A stretch of DNA of 38,396 nucleotides from the NCBI GenBank assembly GCA_005885555.1, contig VAWN01000028.1, positions 1-38,396 on the forward strand, written 5' to 3'. The notes below the pieces were generated by a model. That model made no database searches and had not been told where the DNA came from. It worked only from the letters and a program-made list of their open reading frames with translations. A program made the position numbers and the translations under genes. This DNA is from Actinomycetota bacterium (GTDB lineage: Bacteria > Actinomycetota > Actinomycetes > Mycobacteriales > Micromonosporaceae). How positions within the stretch are numbered: position 1 is the first letter of the stretch; the number at the start of each line of letters is the position of its first letter. Below are positions 23,565-31,315 of the stretch, in pieces.

Positions 23565-24622
23565 GGCGCCAGCCCGCCGTCCGGGCTGGTGAGCCGGACG
23601 AGGAGTTCGAGATGGTCGCGGGCGAAGTCGGGATGGTCGGCGGTGGCGGCCACGTCGGCGATGCCGGCGAGCACGATGTCCGACCAGATGTACCCGGACA
23701 GGCCCAGCCGCTCGGCCGCGGCGACCAGGTACCCCCGGACCACCGCGCCGAACCACCCGCTGCCGTGCGCCGCGTGCACCAGCCCGGCGCCCCAGGAGTC
23801 CGCGCGCAGCCCGCGGTGGCCCGGTACCCGGTGTCCGGGCCGGACGTGCCGGTCGAGGTAGAGCGCGTAGCTGACGGCGAACCGGGCGACGTCGCGCAGC
23901 GGTTCGCCGGACAGGGTGCCGGCCTCCCAGTCGACCACGCCGACCACCCGGGTCGCCCGCCGCTCCCGGGCGACGAGCAGGTTGCCGAACCAGTAGTCGC
24001 CGTGCACGACGGTACGGGCGGTGGCGCAGTGGGACAGCCGGTCGGCCGGGCCGGCCAGCCGCTTGCGCAGCTTCGGCAGGTCGGGATGGTCGGCGAAGCG
24101 CGACCCGATCCGGTCCAGCGCGTCGTCCAGCAGGACGACCGGTGCCAGGCGGCCCGCGGTACGCGTCTGCAGTTCGGCGAGCCACGCGCCGGCCGCGGCG
24201 AAGTCGGCCCGTACCCGGCGCCGCCGCGCGGTGTGCCGCCAGCCGTGGTACCGCACCGTCATCGGGGTACCGGCCAGCGCGTTGGTCACCAGCGCCGGCA
24301 GGTCTTCCGCGTCGAGGTACCCCAGCGGCTGCGGGACGGTCGTGGCCAGCCGGCCGATCGGCAACTGGCGTACCGCGTCGAGCAGTTCGCCCTCCTGCCG
24401 TACGACCAGGGCCGACTCGCCGTTGGTCGGCACCTTCACCACGAACGCGGCCCCGTACCCGTCGAGCAGGACCAGGGTCAGCTTGGCGTTGGGGTCCTTC
24501 GAGCCGGCGAGCAGCACCGTGCGGGTACCGGGACGGGCCAGCACCTCGGACAGCGGTGGCCCGTCCCGTTCCGTCGCGACGACCGTGCGCATCGTCTCGG
24601 TGGTCGTCTCGGTGGTCGTCAT
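23561..24622 (-). CDS. APH/choline-kinase-fold phosphotransferase
   Basis: The 353-residue protein starts at ATG 24622 (ATGA overlap with upstream stop). It has the aminoglycoside-phosphotransferase-type kinase fold: a small N-lobe with FVVKVPTN (ATP-binding Lys63) and the C-lobe Brenner motif VVHGDYWFGNLL (His207, Asp209 catalytic, Asn214) followed by GVVDWEAGTLSGEPLRDVAR (metal-binding Asp231). The N-terminus is a Thr/Glu-rich repeat (MTTTETTTETM). The fold phosphorylates hydroxyls on antibiotics, choline, sugars or proteins. Its place in the middle of a polymer operon suggests a sugar, glycolipid or protein kinase rather than antibiotic resistance; which is unknown. Confidence 0.82.
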   Translation of the reverse strand: MTTTETTTETMRTVVATERDGPPLSEVLARPGTRTVLLAGSKDPNAKLTLVLLDGYGAAFVVKVPTNGESALVVRQEGELLDAVRQLPIGRLATTVPQPLGYLDAEDLPALVTNALAGTPMTVRYHGWRHTARRRRVRADFAAAGAWLAELQTRTAGRLAPVVLLDDALDRIGSRFADHPDLPKLRKRLAGPADRLSHCATARTVVHGDYWFGNLLVARERRATRVVGVVDWEAGTLSGEPLRDVARFAVSYALYLDRHVRPGHRVPGHRGLRADSWGAGLVHAAHGSGWFGAVVRGYLVAAAERLGLSGYIWSDIVLAGIADVAATADHPDFARDHLELLVRLTSPDGGLAP

Positions 24623-25032
24623 GACCGGGTCCCCACGAGCATCCGGTCGCCCGCCGGTAGCCAGGCCAGCAGCCGGGGTACCGCACGGACCAGCCGCACC
24701 GCGTACCACACCGCCAGGTGCAGCCGGGTGATCCCGGGCGGCACGGTGATCACGTGCCGGGCGGCGAACCGCAGCGCCTGCCGCTTGCGCTGGATGATCG
24801 CGACCGGATGGCCGAGCGAGGGCAGCGCGATGTACTCGGCCGCGATGTGCAGCCCGGCCAGCAGGGCCAGCGCGCGCAGTTGCCGGCCGCCGACCAGTAC
24901 CACGTCGGTGTGCGCGGGCAGCGCCCGGACCCGCTTGATGGTGGGCCACGCGGAGCCCGCGGCCATGATGACCACCGCCCCGGGCGGGACGAGCAGGCGC
25001 CAGCGCCGGTCGGGTCGGGAGTACGCGGGCAC
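24619..25032 (-). CDS. Hypothetical protein of 137 residues
   Basis: It starts at GTG 25032 with GGGAG six bases upstream and ends in an ATGA overlap with the APH-like gene, so it is a real member of the operon. The sequence VVIMAAGSAWPTIKRVRALP, VLVGGRQLRALALLAGL, EYIALPSLGHPVAIIQRKR and TRLHLAVWYAVRLVRAVP has alternating hydrophobic strands and two amphipathic or membrane-skimming helices, and is strongly basic. It could be a truncated Rossmann-like (for example methyltransferase-type) domain, but no cofactor motif is evident. I do not recognise the family. Confidence 0.7.
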   Translation of the reverse strand: MPAYSRPDRRWRLLVPPGAVVIMAAGSAWPTIKRVRALPAHTDVVLVGGRQLRALALLAGLHIAAEYIALPSLGHPVAIIQRKRQALRFAARHVITVPPGITRLHLAVWYAVRLVRAVPRLLAWLPAGDRMLVGTRS

Positions 25033-25042
25033 GGTCGGCTCC

Positions 25043-26449
25043 CTAGTTCAGCACGGCGAGGGGGCGCATCCGGGCCACCGGCGCGACGATGCCGTTGTCG
25101 ACCAGCACGCGCAGAGCCGCGTTGACCCCCTTGTCGTCCAGGTGGGTCACCCGGGCCGGGGCGGCGTCGGAGTACCGGAAGCGCAGCGTCTCGTGGCCGC
25201 CCGGGTGGTTGCGCGACAGGCCGCGGTCGGCGAAGTCGGCGACCAGCGTGCCCGCGCCGTGGCAGGCCGAGTAGAGGCTGTCCTGCGCGCGGGGTCCGGC
25301 CACGGCGAGGTACGAGGAGGTGCGGTGGGTGCCCGGCAGCAGCACCGCCTGACCGGTCTGCGCGAAGACGGTACCGGCCGGGGCGAGCGCGGCCGGGAAC
25401 GCGCGGCAGGCGTTGTGCCGGTGGACGACCGCCCCGCCTTCCTCGTAGATCGAGTTGTGCGGGGAGTCCACGACCAGCCGGGCCGCGCCGCCGAACACCT
25501 CGCGCACGATCGAGCGCAGTGCGGCGTAGGTGGCCGTGCGGAAGGCGAAGCCGTAGTTCATCGCGGCCGCGTTGGCGAGCAGCAGCCGCCGGCCTTCGGC
25601 GCTGTCCCGGTCCACCGGCGGGCACCCGGCGGAGAAGTAGAGGGCCAGCCGCTGCCGTAGCTCGCGGTACGAGCGGGCGGTGGCGAGGTGGAACAGCGGC
25701 TTCTGCACGGCCATCGCCATCCGCAGCTGGCGCGGGTAGTGCCGGCGCCGGCCGAACAGCGCCCCGATCTCGCCGGTGAGCACCCCGCCGCCGGCGTGGT
25801 ACTGCAACGTGAGCTGACCTTCGCGCACCCCGAGCGCGGCCGCGGCCGCCGGGTCGAAGACCTCCTCGACCTGTTGCAGCTCGACGAAGTGGTTGCTCGG
25901 GCCGACGGTACCGAAGCGCAGCCGGGCGAGCTGGAACGCCAGGCGCGGCAGTTCCCGGCACAGCCGCTCGGCGCCGCCGTAGCGGGCCAGGTCGATGCGG
26001 CCGGACTCTTCGACCCGGTCCAGCTCGTCGCCGTCGACGCCGTACCGCTGCGCGGCGAACCGGGAACCGTCCACCGCCGCCCGGCGCACGTCAGCGGCGG
26101 ACAGTTCGCGACGGGTACCGGCCGGGTACGGGTACCGCTCCCGGATGCGCCGGTAGAACTCGACGATCCCGCGCTCGCCGGGCCGGTCGCTGTCCAGCGC
26201 CAGCAACGCCATCCCGCAGTTGACCGACGCGGAGGTCAGCGTCGGGCGGATCGTGCCGGCGGTCGCCACGGCCACCGAGGAGGGAAGCTCCATGGTGGAC
26301 TTGTGGTGGAAGTCCGGCAGTACCACCGGGGGCGCGGCGAGGTCGGCGCCGGCGACCTGGGCGTCGACTTCGGCCAGCACGCCCGGGTCGGCGGGCAGGT
26401 CCGGCCCGTCGAACACCCGGGCGTTACCGCGCAGCACGGTCAGCTCCAC
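25043..26449 (-). CDS. RtcB-like protein (RNA-ligase fold) in a polysaccharide operon
   Basis: 468 residues from GTG 26449, with GGGAGG five bases upstream, overlapping the glycosyltransferase stop by ten bases. RtcB landmarks are present in order: PDFHHKSTM (residues 45-53), SVNCGMALL with the metal ligand Cys78, GPSNHFVELQQVEEVFD with His187, LQYHAGGG with His218, DSPHNSIYEE with His331, LLPGTHRTSSYLAVAG, and ACHGAGT with His397, which corresponds to the His guanylylated in RtcB. Two differences stand out: the metal-binding Asp three residues before the Cys (FDxNCG in RtcB) is Ser75 here, and the Arg after SHGAG is Thr. Classic RtcB joins RNA 2',3'-cyclic phosphate and 5'-OH ends using GTP and Mn2+. 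No archease or RNA-repair gene is near; the gene is embedded in sugar-polymer genes, so the family has probably been recruited to another nucleotidyl or phosphate transfer here, or lost catalysis. Confidence 0.8.
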   Translation of the reverse strand: MELTVLRGNARVFDGPDLPADPGVLAEVDAQVAGADLAAPPVVLPDFHHKSTMELPSSVAVATAGTIRPTLTSASVNCGMALLALDSDRPGERGIVEFYRRIRERYPYPAGTRRELSAADVRRAAVDGSRFAAQRYGVDGDELDRVEESGRIDLARYGGAERLCRELPRLAFQLARLRFGTVGPSNHFVELQQVEEVFDPAAAAALGVREGQLTLQYHAGGGVLTGEIGALFGRRRHYPRQLRMAMAVQKPLFHLATARSYRELRQRLALYFSAGCPPVDRDSAEGRRLLLANAAAMNYGFAFRTATYAALRSIVREVFGGAARLVVDSPHNSIYEEGGAVVHRHNACRAFPAALAPAGTVFAQTGQAVLLPGTHRTSSYLAVAGPRAQDSLYSACHGAGTLVADFADRGLSRNHPGGHETLRFRYSDAAPARVTHLDDKGVNAALRVLVDNGIVAPVARMRPLAVLN

Positions 26450-27660
26450 AGCATCCTCCCGCCGTAGACATGGTCGAGTACGGTGCCGAGGGTGTGCGGC
26501 GTGTACCACTCGCCCACCCGCGCCTTGGCGGCCGCGGCCATCCGGCGTGCCTCGACCGGTTCGTTGAGCAGGTAGCCGATGGCCTGACCGAGCACCCGGG
26601 GCGCCTGCGCGGGCACCAGCAGGCCGGTCTCCCCGGGTACCACGACATCGGGTACCGCGTTGACCGCGGTGGCCACCACCGGTACCCCGGCGCCGATGGC
26701 CTCGATGAGCGCGCAGGGCAGCCCCTCGTACCGGCTGGCGAGCGCGAACACGTCCAGCGCGGGCAGCAGTTCGCTCACGTCCTCGCGGTGCCCGAGCAGC
26801 CGGAACCGGTCGGCGAGGCCACGCTTGCGGGCCCGGGCCAGCAGCCGCCCGCGCAACGGCCCGTCGCCGATCCACAGGCCCCAGACGTCGTCGCCGTCGA
26901 CCTCGGCCAGGGCGTCGATCCACTGCTCCGGCGCCTTCTGGTAGTCGACCCGGCCGACGGTGCCGACCAGCCGTACCCCGGCCGGCAGCCCGAGCCGGCG
27001 GCGGGCCATGCCGCGCGCGGCGGTACCGGCGGGGTAGCAGACCGGGTCGACCGCGGGCGCGATCGTGCGTACCCGGTCCGGTGATACCAGCCCGCGGCGG
27101 ATGGCTTCGGCGGCCACGCCGCTGCCGACGGCGAGGCACACGTCGGTACGCCGGCCGAGCCAGCGTTCGATGCCGACGTAGAGGCCGCGCCGCCAGGGGG
27201 ACTGGAACTCGTGGAACGGGAAGCCGTGGTAGGTGTGGACGATCCGCTCGACGTGCGCGCGGGAGGCGGCGACCCGGCCCAGCGCACCGCCCTTCGCGCT
27301 GTTGGTGTGCACCACGTCGAACCGGCCCTCGCGCAGCACCCCGGTGAGGATCCGTAGCGCGGCGGCGTCCTTGCGCAGCGAGATCTCCGGTACCAGCGAA
27401 GGGATGCGGACCGCGCCGAGCCCGGCCTCGTAGGCGGCGGCGAGCAGGTCGCCCTCTGGCGCGTCCTTGACCGCGTCGACGCCGCTGAGGACCTCCTGGG
27501 TCCGGTCCATCCGCTCGCCGTTGAACCCGGTGCCGCCGGTCACGATCACGACCGCGTACCGGTCCGGGTCCAGTGCGAGCGCGCCGCGCAGCGCCACGCC
27601 CCCGGCGCCCGCGGTCATCCGCGTGATCACCGTGGCGACCCTGATCCGTCGGTGGGTCAT
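26440..27660 (-). CDS. GT4-family glycosyltransferase of the exopolysaccharide operon
   Basis: The 406-residue protein starts at ATG 27660 in an ATGA overlap. RIRVATVITRMTAGAGGVAL is the N-terminal acceptor-domain opening (with the Gly-rich loop), FDVVHTNSAKGGALGRVAA and VHTYHGFPFHEF are typical of the WcaL/EpsD-like branch, and the donor domain has GTVGRVDYQKAPEQWIDAL, LWIGDGPLRGRL, LLGHREDVSELLPALDVF and SRYEGLPCALIEAIGAGVPV with the E-x7-E nucleotide-sugar motif. It is a cytosolic transferase adding a sugar to the lipid-linked precursor. It is the only extension glycosyltransferase in the operon, so the repeat unit is either very small (two sugars) or is completed by enzymes encoded elsewhere. 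Confidence 0.9.
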   Translation of the reverse strand: MTHRRIRVATVITRMTAGAGGVALRGALALDPDRYAVVIVTGGTGFNGERMDRTQEVLSGVDAVKDAPEGDLLAAAYEAGLGAVRIPSLVPEISLRKDAAALRILTGVLREGRFDVVHTNSAKGGALGRVAASRAHVERIVHTYHGFPFHEFQSPWRRGLYVGIERWLGRRTDVCLAVGSGVAAEAIRRGLVSPDRVRTIAPAVDPVCYPAGTAARGMARRRLGLPAGVRLVGTVGRVDYQKAPEQWIDALAEVDGDDVWGLWIGDGPLRGRLLARARKRGLADRFRLLGHREDVSELLPALDVFALASRYEGLPCALIEAIGAGVPVVATAVNAVPDVVVPGETGLLVPAQAPRVLGQAIGYLLNEPVEARRMAAAAKARVGEWYTPHTLGTVLDHVYGGRMLWS

Positions 27661-28634
27661 CGCGCGAGTACCTCCCCGCAGAGTTGGCCGGTCGTCACCG
27701 TCTCGCCGTCGCCGATCCGGACCCGGATGCACGGCAGTCGGGCGGCGTATGCGCGGGCGACCGCGTCGACCGGTGGGTGCGCCGGACCGCGGCCGGTGGC
27801 CAGCGCCAGGGTGGCCGCGAACGCCCAGTACCGGCGCAGTTCGCCGGCCGCGTATGTGCCGGCGACGAGGACCCGGGCGGCCGCCGCGGGTTCGATCGGG
27901 CCGATGTCGGTGTGCGGGCCGCGTTCCAGTACCACCAGCCGGTCGGGGCGCAGGCTGTCGACCCGTCCGGCGAGCGGCCGCTCGATCCGGCCGTGTGAGG
28001 TCCGCGGGCCGGTTCCGGTCCCGTCGAGCCGTGCCGGCTCGGCGATGCCGAAGCACGCGTGCTGGTCCGCGCAGCACAGGTTGTCCGAGGTGGCGGTACC
28101 CCCGGCGGTGAGGATGCCGGCGAGCACCGTGGACTTGCCGACCCCGCCCGGTCCAGCCAGCAAGGGGGTACCCGCGCCGGTGTGCACGACGCTGGCGTGC
28201 AGCGGTACCCGGCCGCGCCAGCCGGCCCGCCACAGCACCGGATAGTGCACCAGCACCTGGCCGGCGAGCAGGCCGAAGCGGTGTGCCAGCAGCCGGTTGG
28301 CCAGCCGCACCGGTTGGCTCGGCCGGTACCGCGCGGTGACCACGAGCGGGTCGCCGGCGGTCACCGCGAGGTCGAAGCCGGAGCCGCCGGCGTTGTGCAG
28401 CACGGCCTGCCGCTGCCCGTCGCCGTACGCGCCCCGCGTGACGGGGGACAGTCCACTGTGGACGAACGGCGCGGTGTCCGCCTCGATCCGCAGCCGGACG
28501 GTTGGCGCCGGCACCGGCGCGTCCGGCGCTGCCGGGTCCGCCGCCGGGCCGCCGGTGGCCCGCGCGACCAGCCGGGTCGCCCAGGCCAGCTCGCTGTCCA
28601 CGGCGACGACCTCGCCACCCGAGTGCAGCCGCAT
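27657..28634 (-). CDS. HPr-kinase-like P-loop protein
   Basis: The 325-residue protein has a P-loop AGPGGVGKSTVLAGIL (Walker A residues 161-169) preceded by GRVPLHASVVHTGAGTPLL, the arrangement found in HPr kinase/phosphorylase-related proteins, where the loop follows a conserved HAS/HG segment. TATSDNLCCAD may play the role of the second conserved acidic region, and RLVVLERGP the strand with downstream acidic residues. The first 140 residues form a beta-rich domain of unknown function. There is no PTS HPr here; related proteins turn up in lasso-peptide and capsule loci in other bacteria, usually with a PqqD-like partner, which I do not see here. It may phosphorylate an operon protein or a sugar. 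Start ATG 28634 lies three bases after the dehydratase stop. Confidence 0.75.
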   Translation of the reverse strand: MRLHSGGEVVAVDSELAWATRLVARATGGPAADPAAPDAPVPAPTVRLRIEADTAPFVHSGLSPVTRGAYGDGQRQAVLHNAGGSGFDLAVTAGDPLVVTARYRPSQPVRLANRLLAHRFGLLAGQVLVHYPVLWRAGWRGRVPLHASVVHTGAGTPLLAGPGGVGKSTVLAGILTAGGTATSDNLCCADQHACFGIAEPARLDGTGTGPRTSHGRIERPLAGRVDSLRPDRLVVLERGPHTDIGPIEPAAAARVLVAGTYAAGELRRYWAFAATLALATGRGPAHPPVDAVARAYAARLPCIRVRIGDGETVTTGQLCGEVLAR

Positions 28635-28637
28635 GGC

Positions 28638-30113
28638 CTAGAACCCGTCCGGGTACGGCGCACCGACGCTGGTCGGGGTGAGCGGGCGGCGGGCCGGGTG
28701 GTACTCGGGGAGGATCTCCTCCAGCAGCGCGAGCGTCGCGTCCGCGTCGTTGTCCTCGGCGGCGGCGTACAGCTCGGCGAGCCGGGCCGGCAGGTTCGCC
28801 GGTACCTCGTCGATCCGGGTGGCCCACACTTTCGGGTGCACGGTGGGCAGCCGGACCTCCGAGTCGGAGAAGATCTTCTCGTTGAGCTTCTCGCCCGGAC
28901 GCAGGCCGGTGAACCGGATGGTGACCTCCGGCAGGTGCACCGCCGCGGCGTACTTGTGCACCAGGTCGACGATCGGCACCGGGTCGCCCATGTCGAGGAT
29001 GAAGGTCTCCGCGTACTCGGCCATCGCGGCCGCTTCGAGGACCAGCCCGACCGCTTCCTCGGTGGTCATGAAGAACCGGGTGACGTCCGGGTGGGTGATG
29101 GTGATCGCCTGGTCCCGCGCCACCTGCGCGGCCAGTACCGACAGCAGCGAACCGCGGGAGCCGAGCACGTTGCCGAAGCGCACCGAGGCCATGCACGTCG
29201 GACCGCCGGCGGCGCCCTGGACGACCAGTTCGGCCAGCCGCTTGGTGGCGCCGAGCACCGAGGTCGGGTCGGCCGCCTTGTCGGTGGAGATGAGCACGAA
29301 CCGCTCGACGCCGTGCTGGACGGACAGCTCCACGAGGTGCTGGGTACCGAGCACGTTGCTCTTCACGCCCTCGCACGGGTGCCGCTCCAGCAGCGGCAGG
29401 TGCTTGTGCGCGGCGGCGTGGAAAACCAGTTCCGGCCGGGTCAGCGCGAAGACCTGCGCGAGCCGGCGGCGGTCCCGGATGTCGGCGATGAGGATCTCGT
29501 CGGAGTCGAGCAGGCCGGATCCGGTGATCTCCAGGTGCAGCCCGTGCAGGTTGGACTCGTCGTGGTCGAGCAGGTACAGGGCGGCCGGGTGGAACCGGCG
29601 GACCTGCCGGCACAGCTCCGAACCGATCGATCCGCCGGCCCCGGTCACCAGTACCCGCCGGCCGCGGATCAGGCTCTGCGCCCGCGCCGAGGCCAGGTGC
29701 ACCTCGTCGCGGCCGAGCAGCTCGTCCACCCGTACCGAACGCAGGTCGGACACCCGCAGGTCGCGCTCGACGGCGGCGAGGAACGAGGGCAGGTGCCGGA
29801 CCAGCAGCCCGGCCGAGGCGGCGCGCTCGATCTGCTCGGCGATCCGGCCGGGCGGCAGCGACGGGATGGCGACCAGCGCCGCTCGCGCGCCCATCTCCCG
29901 GGCGACCTCGGTCAGGTCGTCCAGCCGGCCGAGTACCCGCAGGCCGCGTACCCGCCGCAGCCGCGGGTTGTCGTCGAGGAACCCGATCGGGTTCAGCCCG
30001 TACCCGGGCGTCTCCCGCAACGCCCGGACCACGGCCTGTCCGGCGTGACCCGCGCCGAGCACCAGGGTGGGCAGGGCCGCCGATCCACCGTTGTTGTGCT
30101 TCCAGCTCAGCAC
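28638..30113 (-). CDS. CapD/PglF-type UDP-sugar 4,6-dehydratase without membrane domain
   Basis: 491 residues from GTG 30113 (7-base overlap with the aminotransferase gene). An N-terminal CoA-binding-like Rossmann domain (PTLVLGAGHAGQAVVRAL, residues 15-32) is followed by the extended SDR catalytic domain starting RRVLVTGAGGSIGSELCRQV (NAD loop 157-164). FVLISTDKAADPTSVLGATK is the family's active-site region; the usual Met after PTN/S-x is Leu. RFGNVLGSRGSLLSV, ITHPDVTRFFMTTEEA and FTGLRPGEKLNEKIF complete the set. Relatives such as PglF and WbpM carry four N-terminal membrane helices and exceed 600 residues; here these are absent, so the enzyme is probably cytosolic. It likely converts UDP-GlcNAc to a 4-keto-6-deoxy sugar nucleotide used by the adjacent aminotransferase. 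Confidence 0.9.
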   Translation of the reverse strand: MLSWKHNNGGSAALPTLVLGAGHAGQAVVRALRETPGYGLNPIGFLDDNPRLRRVRGLRVLGRLDDLTEVAREMGARAALVAIPSLPPGRIAEQIERAASAGLLVRHLPSFLAAVERDLRVSDLRSVRVDELLGRDEVHLASARAQSLIRGRRVLVTGAGGSIGSELCRQVRRFHPAALYLLDHDESNLHGLHLEITGSGLLDSDEILIADIRDRRRLAQVFALTRPELVFHAAAHKHLPLLERHPCEGVKSNVLGTQHLVELSVQHGVERFVLISTDKAADPTSVLGATKRLAELVVQGAAGGPTCMASVRFGNVLGSRGSLLSVLAAQVARDQAITITHPDVTRFFMTTEEAVGLVLEAAAMAEYAETFILDMGDPVPIVDLVHKYAAAVHLPEVTIRFTGLRPGEKLNEKIFSDSEVRLPTVHPKVWATRIDEVPANLPARLAELYAAAEDNDADATLALLEEILPEYHPARRPLTPTSVGAPYPDGF

Positions 30114-31315
30114 GGTTCGCCTCCGTTGTGTGGGTGGGGCGCGAGCAGCCGGGCGAGCCGCTCCACGACGAGGTCCACGGCCGCGTCGGACAGGCCCGGA
30201 TACAGGGGTAGGGACAGGAGCCGGTCGGCCACCCGGTCGGTGGCCGGTACCGCGCCCGGCTCGTCGGCGTCGAGCACCTGCCGGTACCCGTGCAGCCGGT
30301 GGACGGGGATGAAGTGCACCGAGGTACCGATGCCGGCGTCGGCCAGCGCCGCGGAGATCTCGTCCCGGCGGGGTACCAGGACCTGGTACAGGTGCCAGGC
30401 GTGGCCCGGGTGCCGCCGGGGTACCCGCACCACGTCGGCGAGCCCGGCGGCGCGCAAGGCCGCGTCGTACCGGGCGACCAGCGCCGCCCGCCGCGCCTGC
30501 CAGTCCGGCAGCGCGACGAGTTGGGCGCGCCCGATCGCGGCCTGCAGGTCGGTGAGGTTCGCCTTGTAGCCGATCTCCGCGACCTGGTACCGCCACGAGC
30601 CGCCCGGCAGGTACCGCCGCCACGCGTCCCGGGTCATCCCGTGCAGCCGGGCGCTGCGCAGCCAGGTGGCGAGATCCGCGTCGTGGGTGGCGACCGCGCC
30701 GCCCTCGCCGATCGGCAGGTTCTTCGTCGCGTAGAAGCTCAGGCAGGTGGCGAAGAACGCGCCCCGGCCGACGTCGCCGCCCGGCCCGTGTGCCGCGTCC
30801 ACGATCACCCGCCGGTCGGGCAGCCCGGCCGCCTCGGCCAGCGCCCGATGGTCGACCGGGTACCCGCCGAGGTCGCACCCGACGATCGCGGCCGGCCGCC
30901 CGGCCCGGGCGGCGGCCATTCGCCCGACCCGGGCCGCCGCTGCCGCCACCGTCTCCGGGCTCGGGGTCAGCGTCGCCTCGTCGACGTCGACGAGCACCGG
31001 ACGGTACCCGGCGTGCACGATCGCGCCGACCGCACCGCAGAAGGTCAGGCTCGGGGTGAGCACCGGGGCGCCGGGGTCCAGCCGCAGCGCGCGCAGGCTC
31101 AGCTCCAGCGCCTGGGTACAGGAGGCGACGGTGACGAGGTGCGGCTGGCCGCCGGCCTCGGTGCCGAGGTACTTCGACAGCTCGGCCTCGAACGCCGCGC
31201 ACTCCGGGCCGGTGGTGACCCAGCCGGAGCGCAGCACCCGCTGCACAGCGGCCTCCGCACCGGCGGCGAACGGCGGCACCGTGAACGGTACGGCGGGGCT
31301 CAGCACCGCGGTCAT
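30107..31315 (-). CDS. DegT/DnrJ/EryC1-type sugar aminotransferase
   Basis: The 402-residue PLP enzyme opens AVPFTVPPFAAGAEAAVQRVL and LRSGWVTTGPECAAFEAEL, has the phosphate-binding segment VASCTQALELSLRAL, the cofactor-contacting Asp173 in VIVDAAHGPGG and the Schiff-base Lys198 in SFYATKNLPIGEGGAV. GYKANLTDLQAAIGRAQL and GIGTSVHFIPVHRL are further family marks. It transfers an amino group, normally from glutamate, to a keto-sugar nucleotide. Directly downstream is the 4,6-dehydratase, so UDP-4-amino-4,6-dideoxy-GlcNAc (the bacillosamine route) is the simplest product; the acetyltransferase that would finish bacillosamine is not in the operon. Start ATG 31315 overlaps the upstream stop (ATGA). 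Confidence 0.92.
   Translation of the reverse strand: MTAVLSPAVPFTVPPFAAGAEAAVQRVLRSGWVTTGPECAAFEAELSKYLGTEAGGQPHLVTVASCTQALELSLRALRLDPGAPVLTPSLTFCGAVGAIVHAGYRPVLVDVDEATLTPSPETVAAAAARVGRMAAARAGRPAAIVGCDLGGYPVDHRALAEAAGLPDRRVIVDAAHGPGGDVGRGAFFATCLSFYATKNLPIGEGGAVATHDADLATWLRSARLHGMTRDAWRRYLPGGSWRYQVAEIGYKANLTDLQAAIGRAQLVALPDWQARRAALVARYDAALRAAGLADVVRVPRRHPGHAWHLYQVLVPRRDEISAALADAGIGTSVHFIPVHRLHGYRQVLDADEPGAVPATDRVADRLLSLPLYPGLSDAAVDLVVERLARLLAPHPHNGGEPC

Noticed and set aside
25043-26449. RNA-repair cassette (RtcB with archease)
   Set aside because: No archease, RtcA, RtcR or tRNA gene is near, and the gene is coupled to glycosyltransferase and kinase genes.
27657-28634. Lasso-peptide or PqqD-type RiPP cluster around the HPr-kinase-like gene
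   Set aside because: No PqqD-like, transglutaminase-like or asparagine-synthetase-like gene and no precursor-like peptide apart from the 27-codon frame, which lacks a leader/core layout.
26440-29613. Minus-strand frame of 1057 codons as a fusion of a long N-terminal region with the GT4 enzyme
   Set aside because: The part upstream of 27660 is out-of-frame reading of the HPr-kinase-like and dehydratase genes; the GT4 gene starts at the ATGA overlap.
28059-30569. Plus-strand open frame of 836 codons opposite the dehydratase
   Set aside because: Antisense shadow of HPr-kinase-like, dehydratase and aminotransferase genes; no recognisable protein features.
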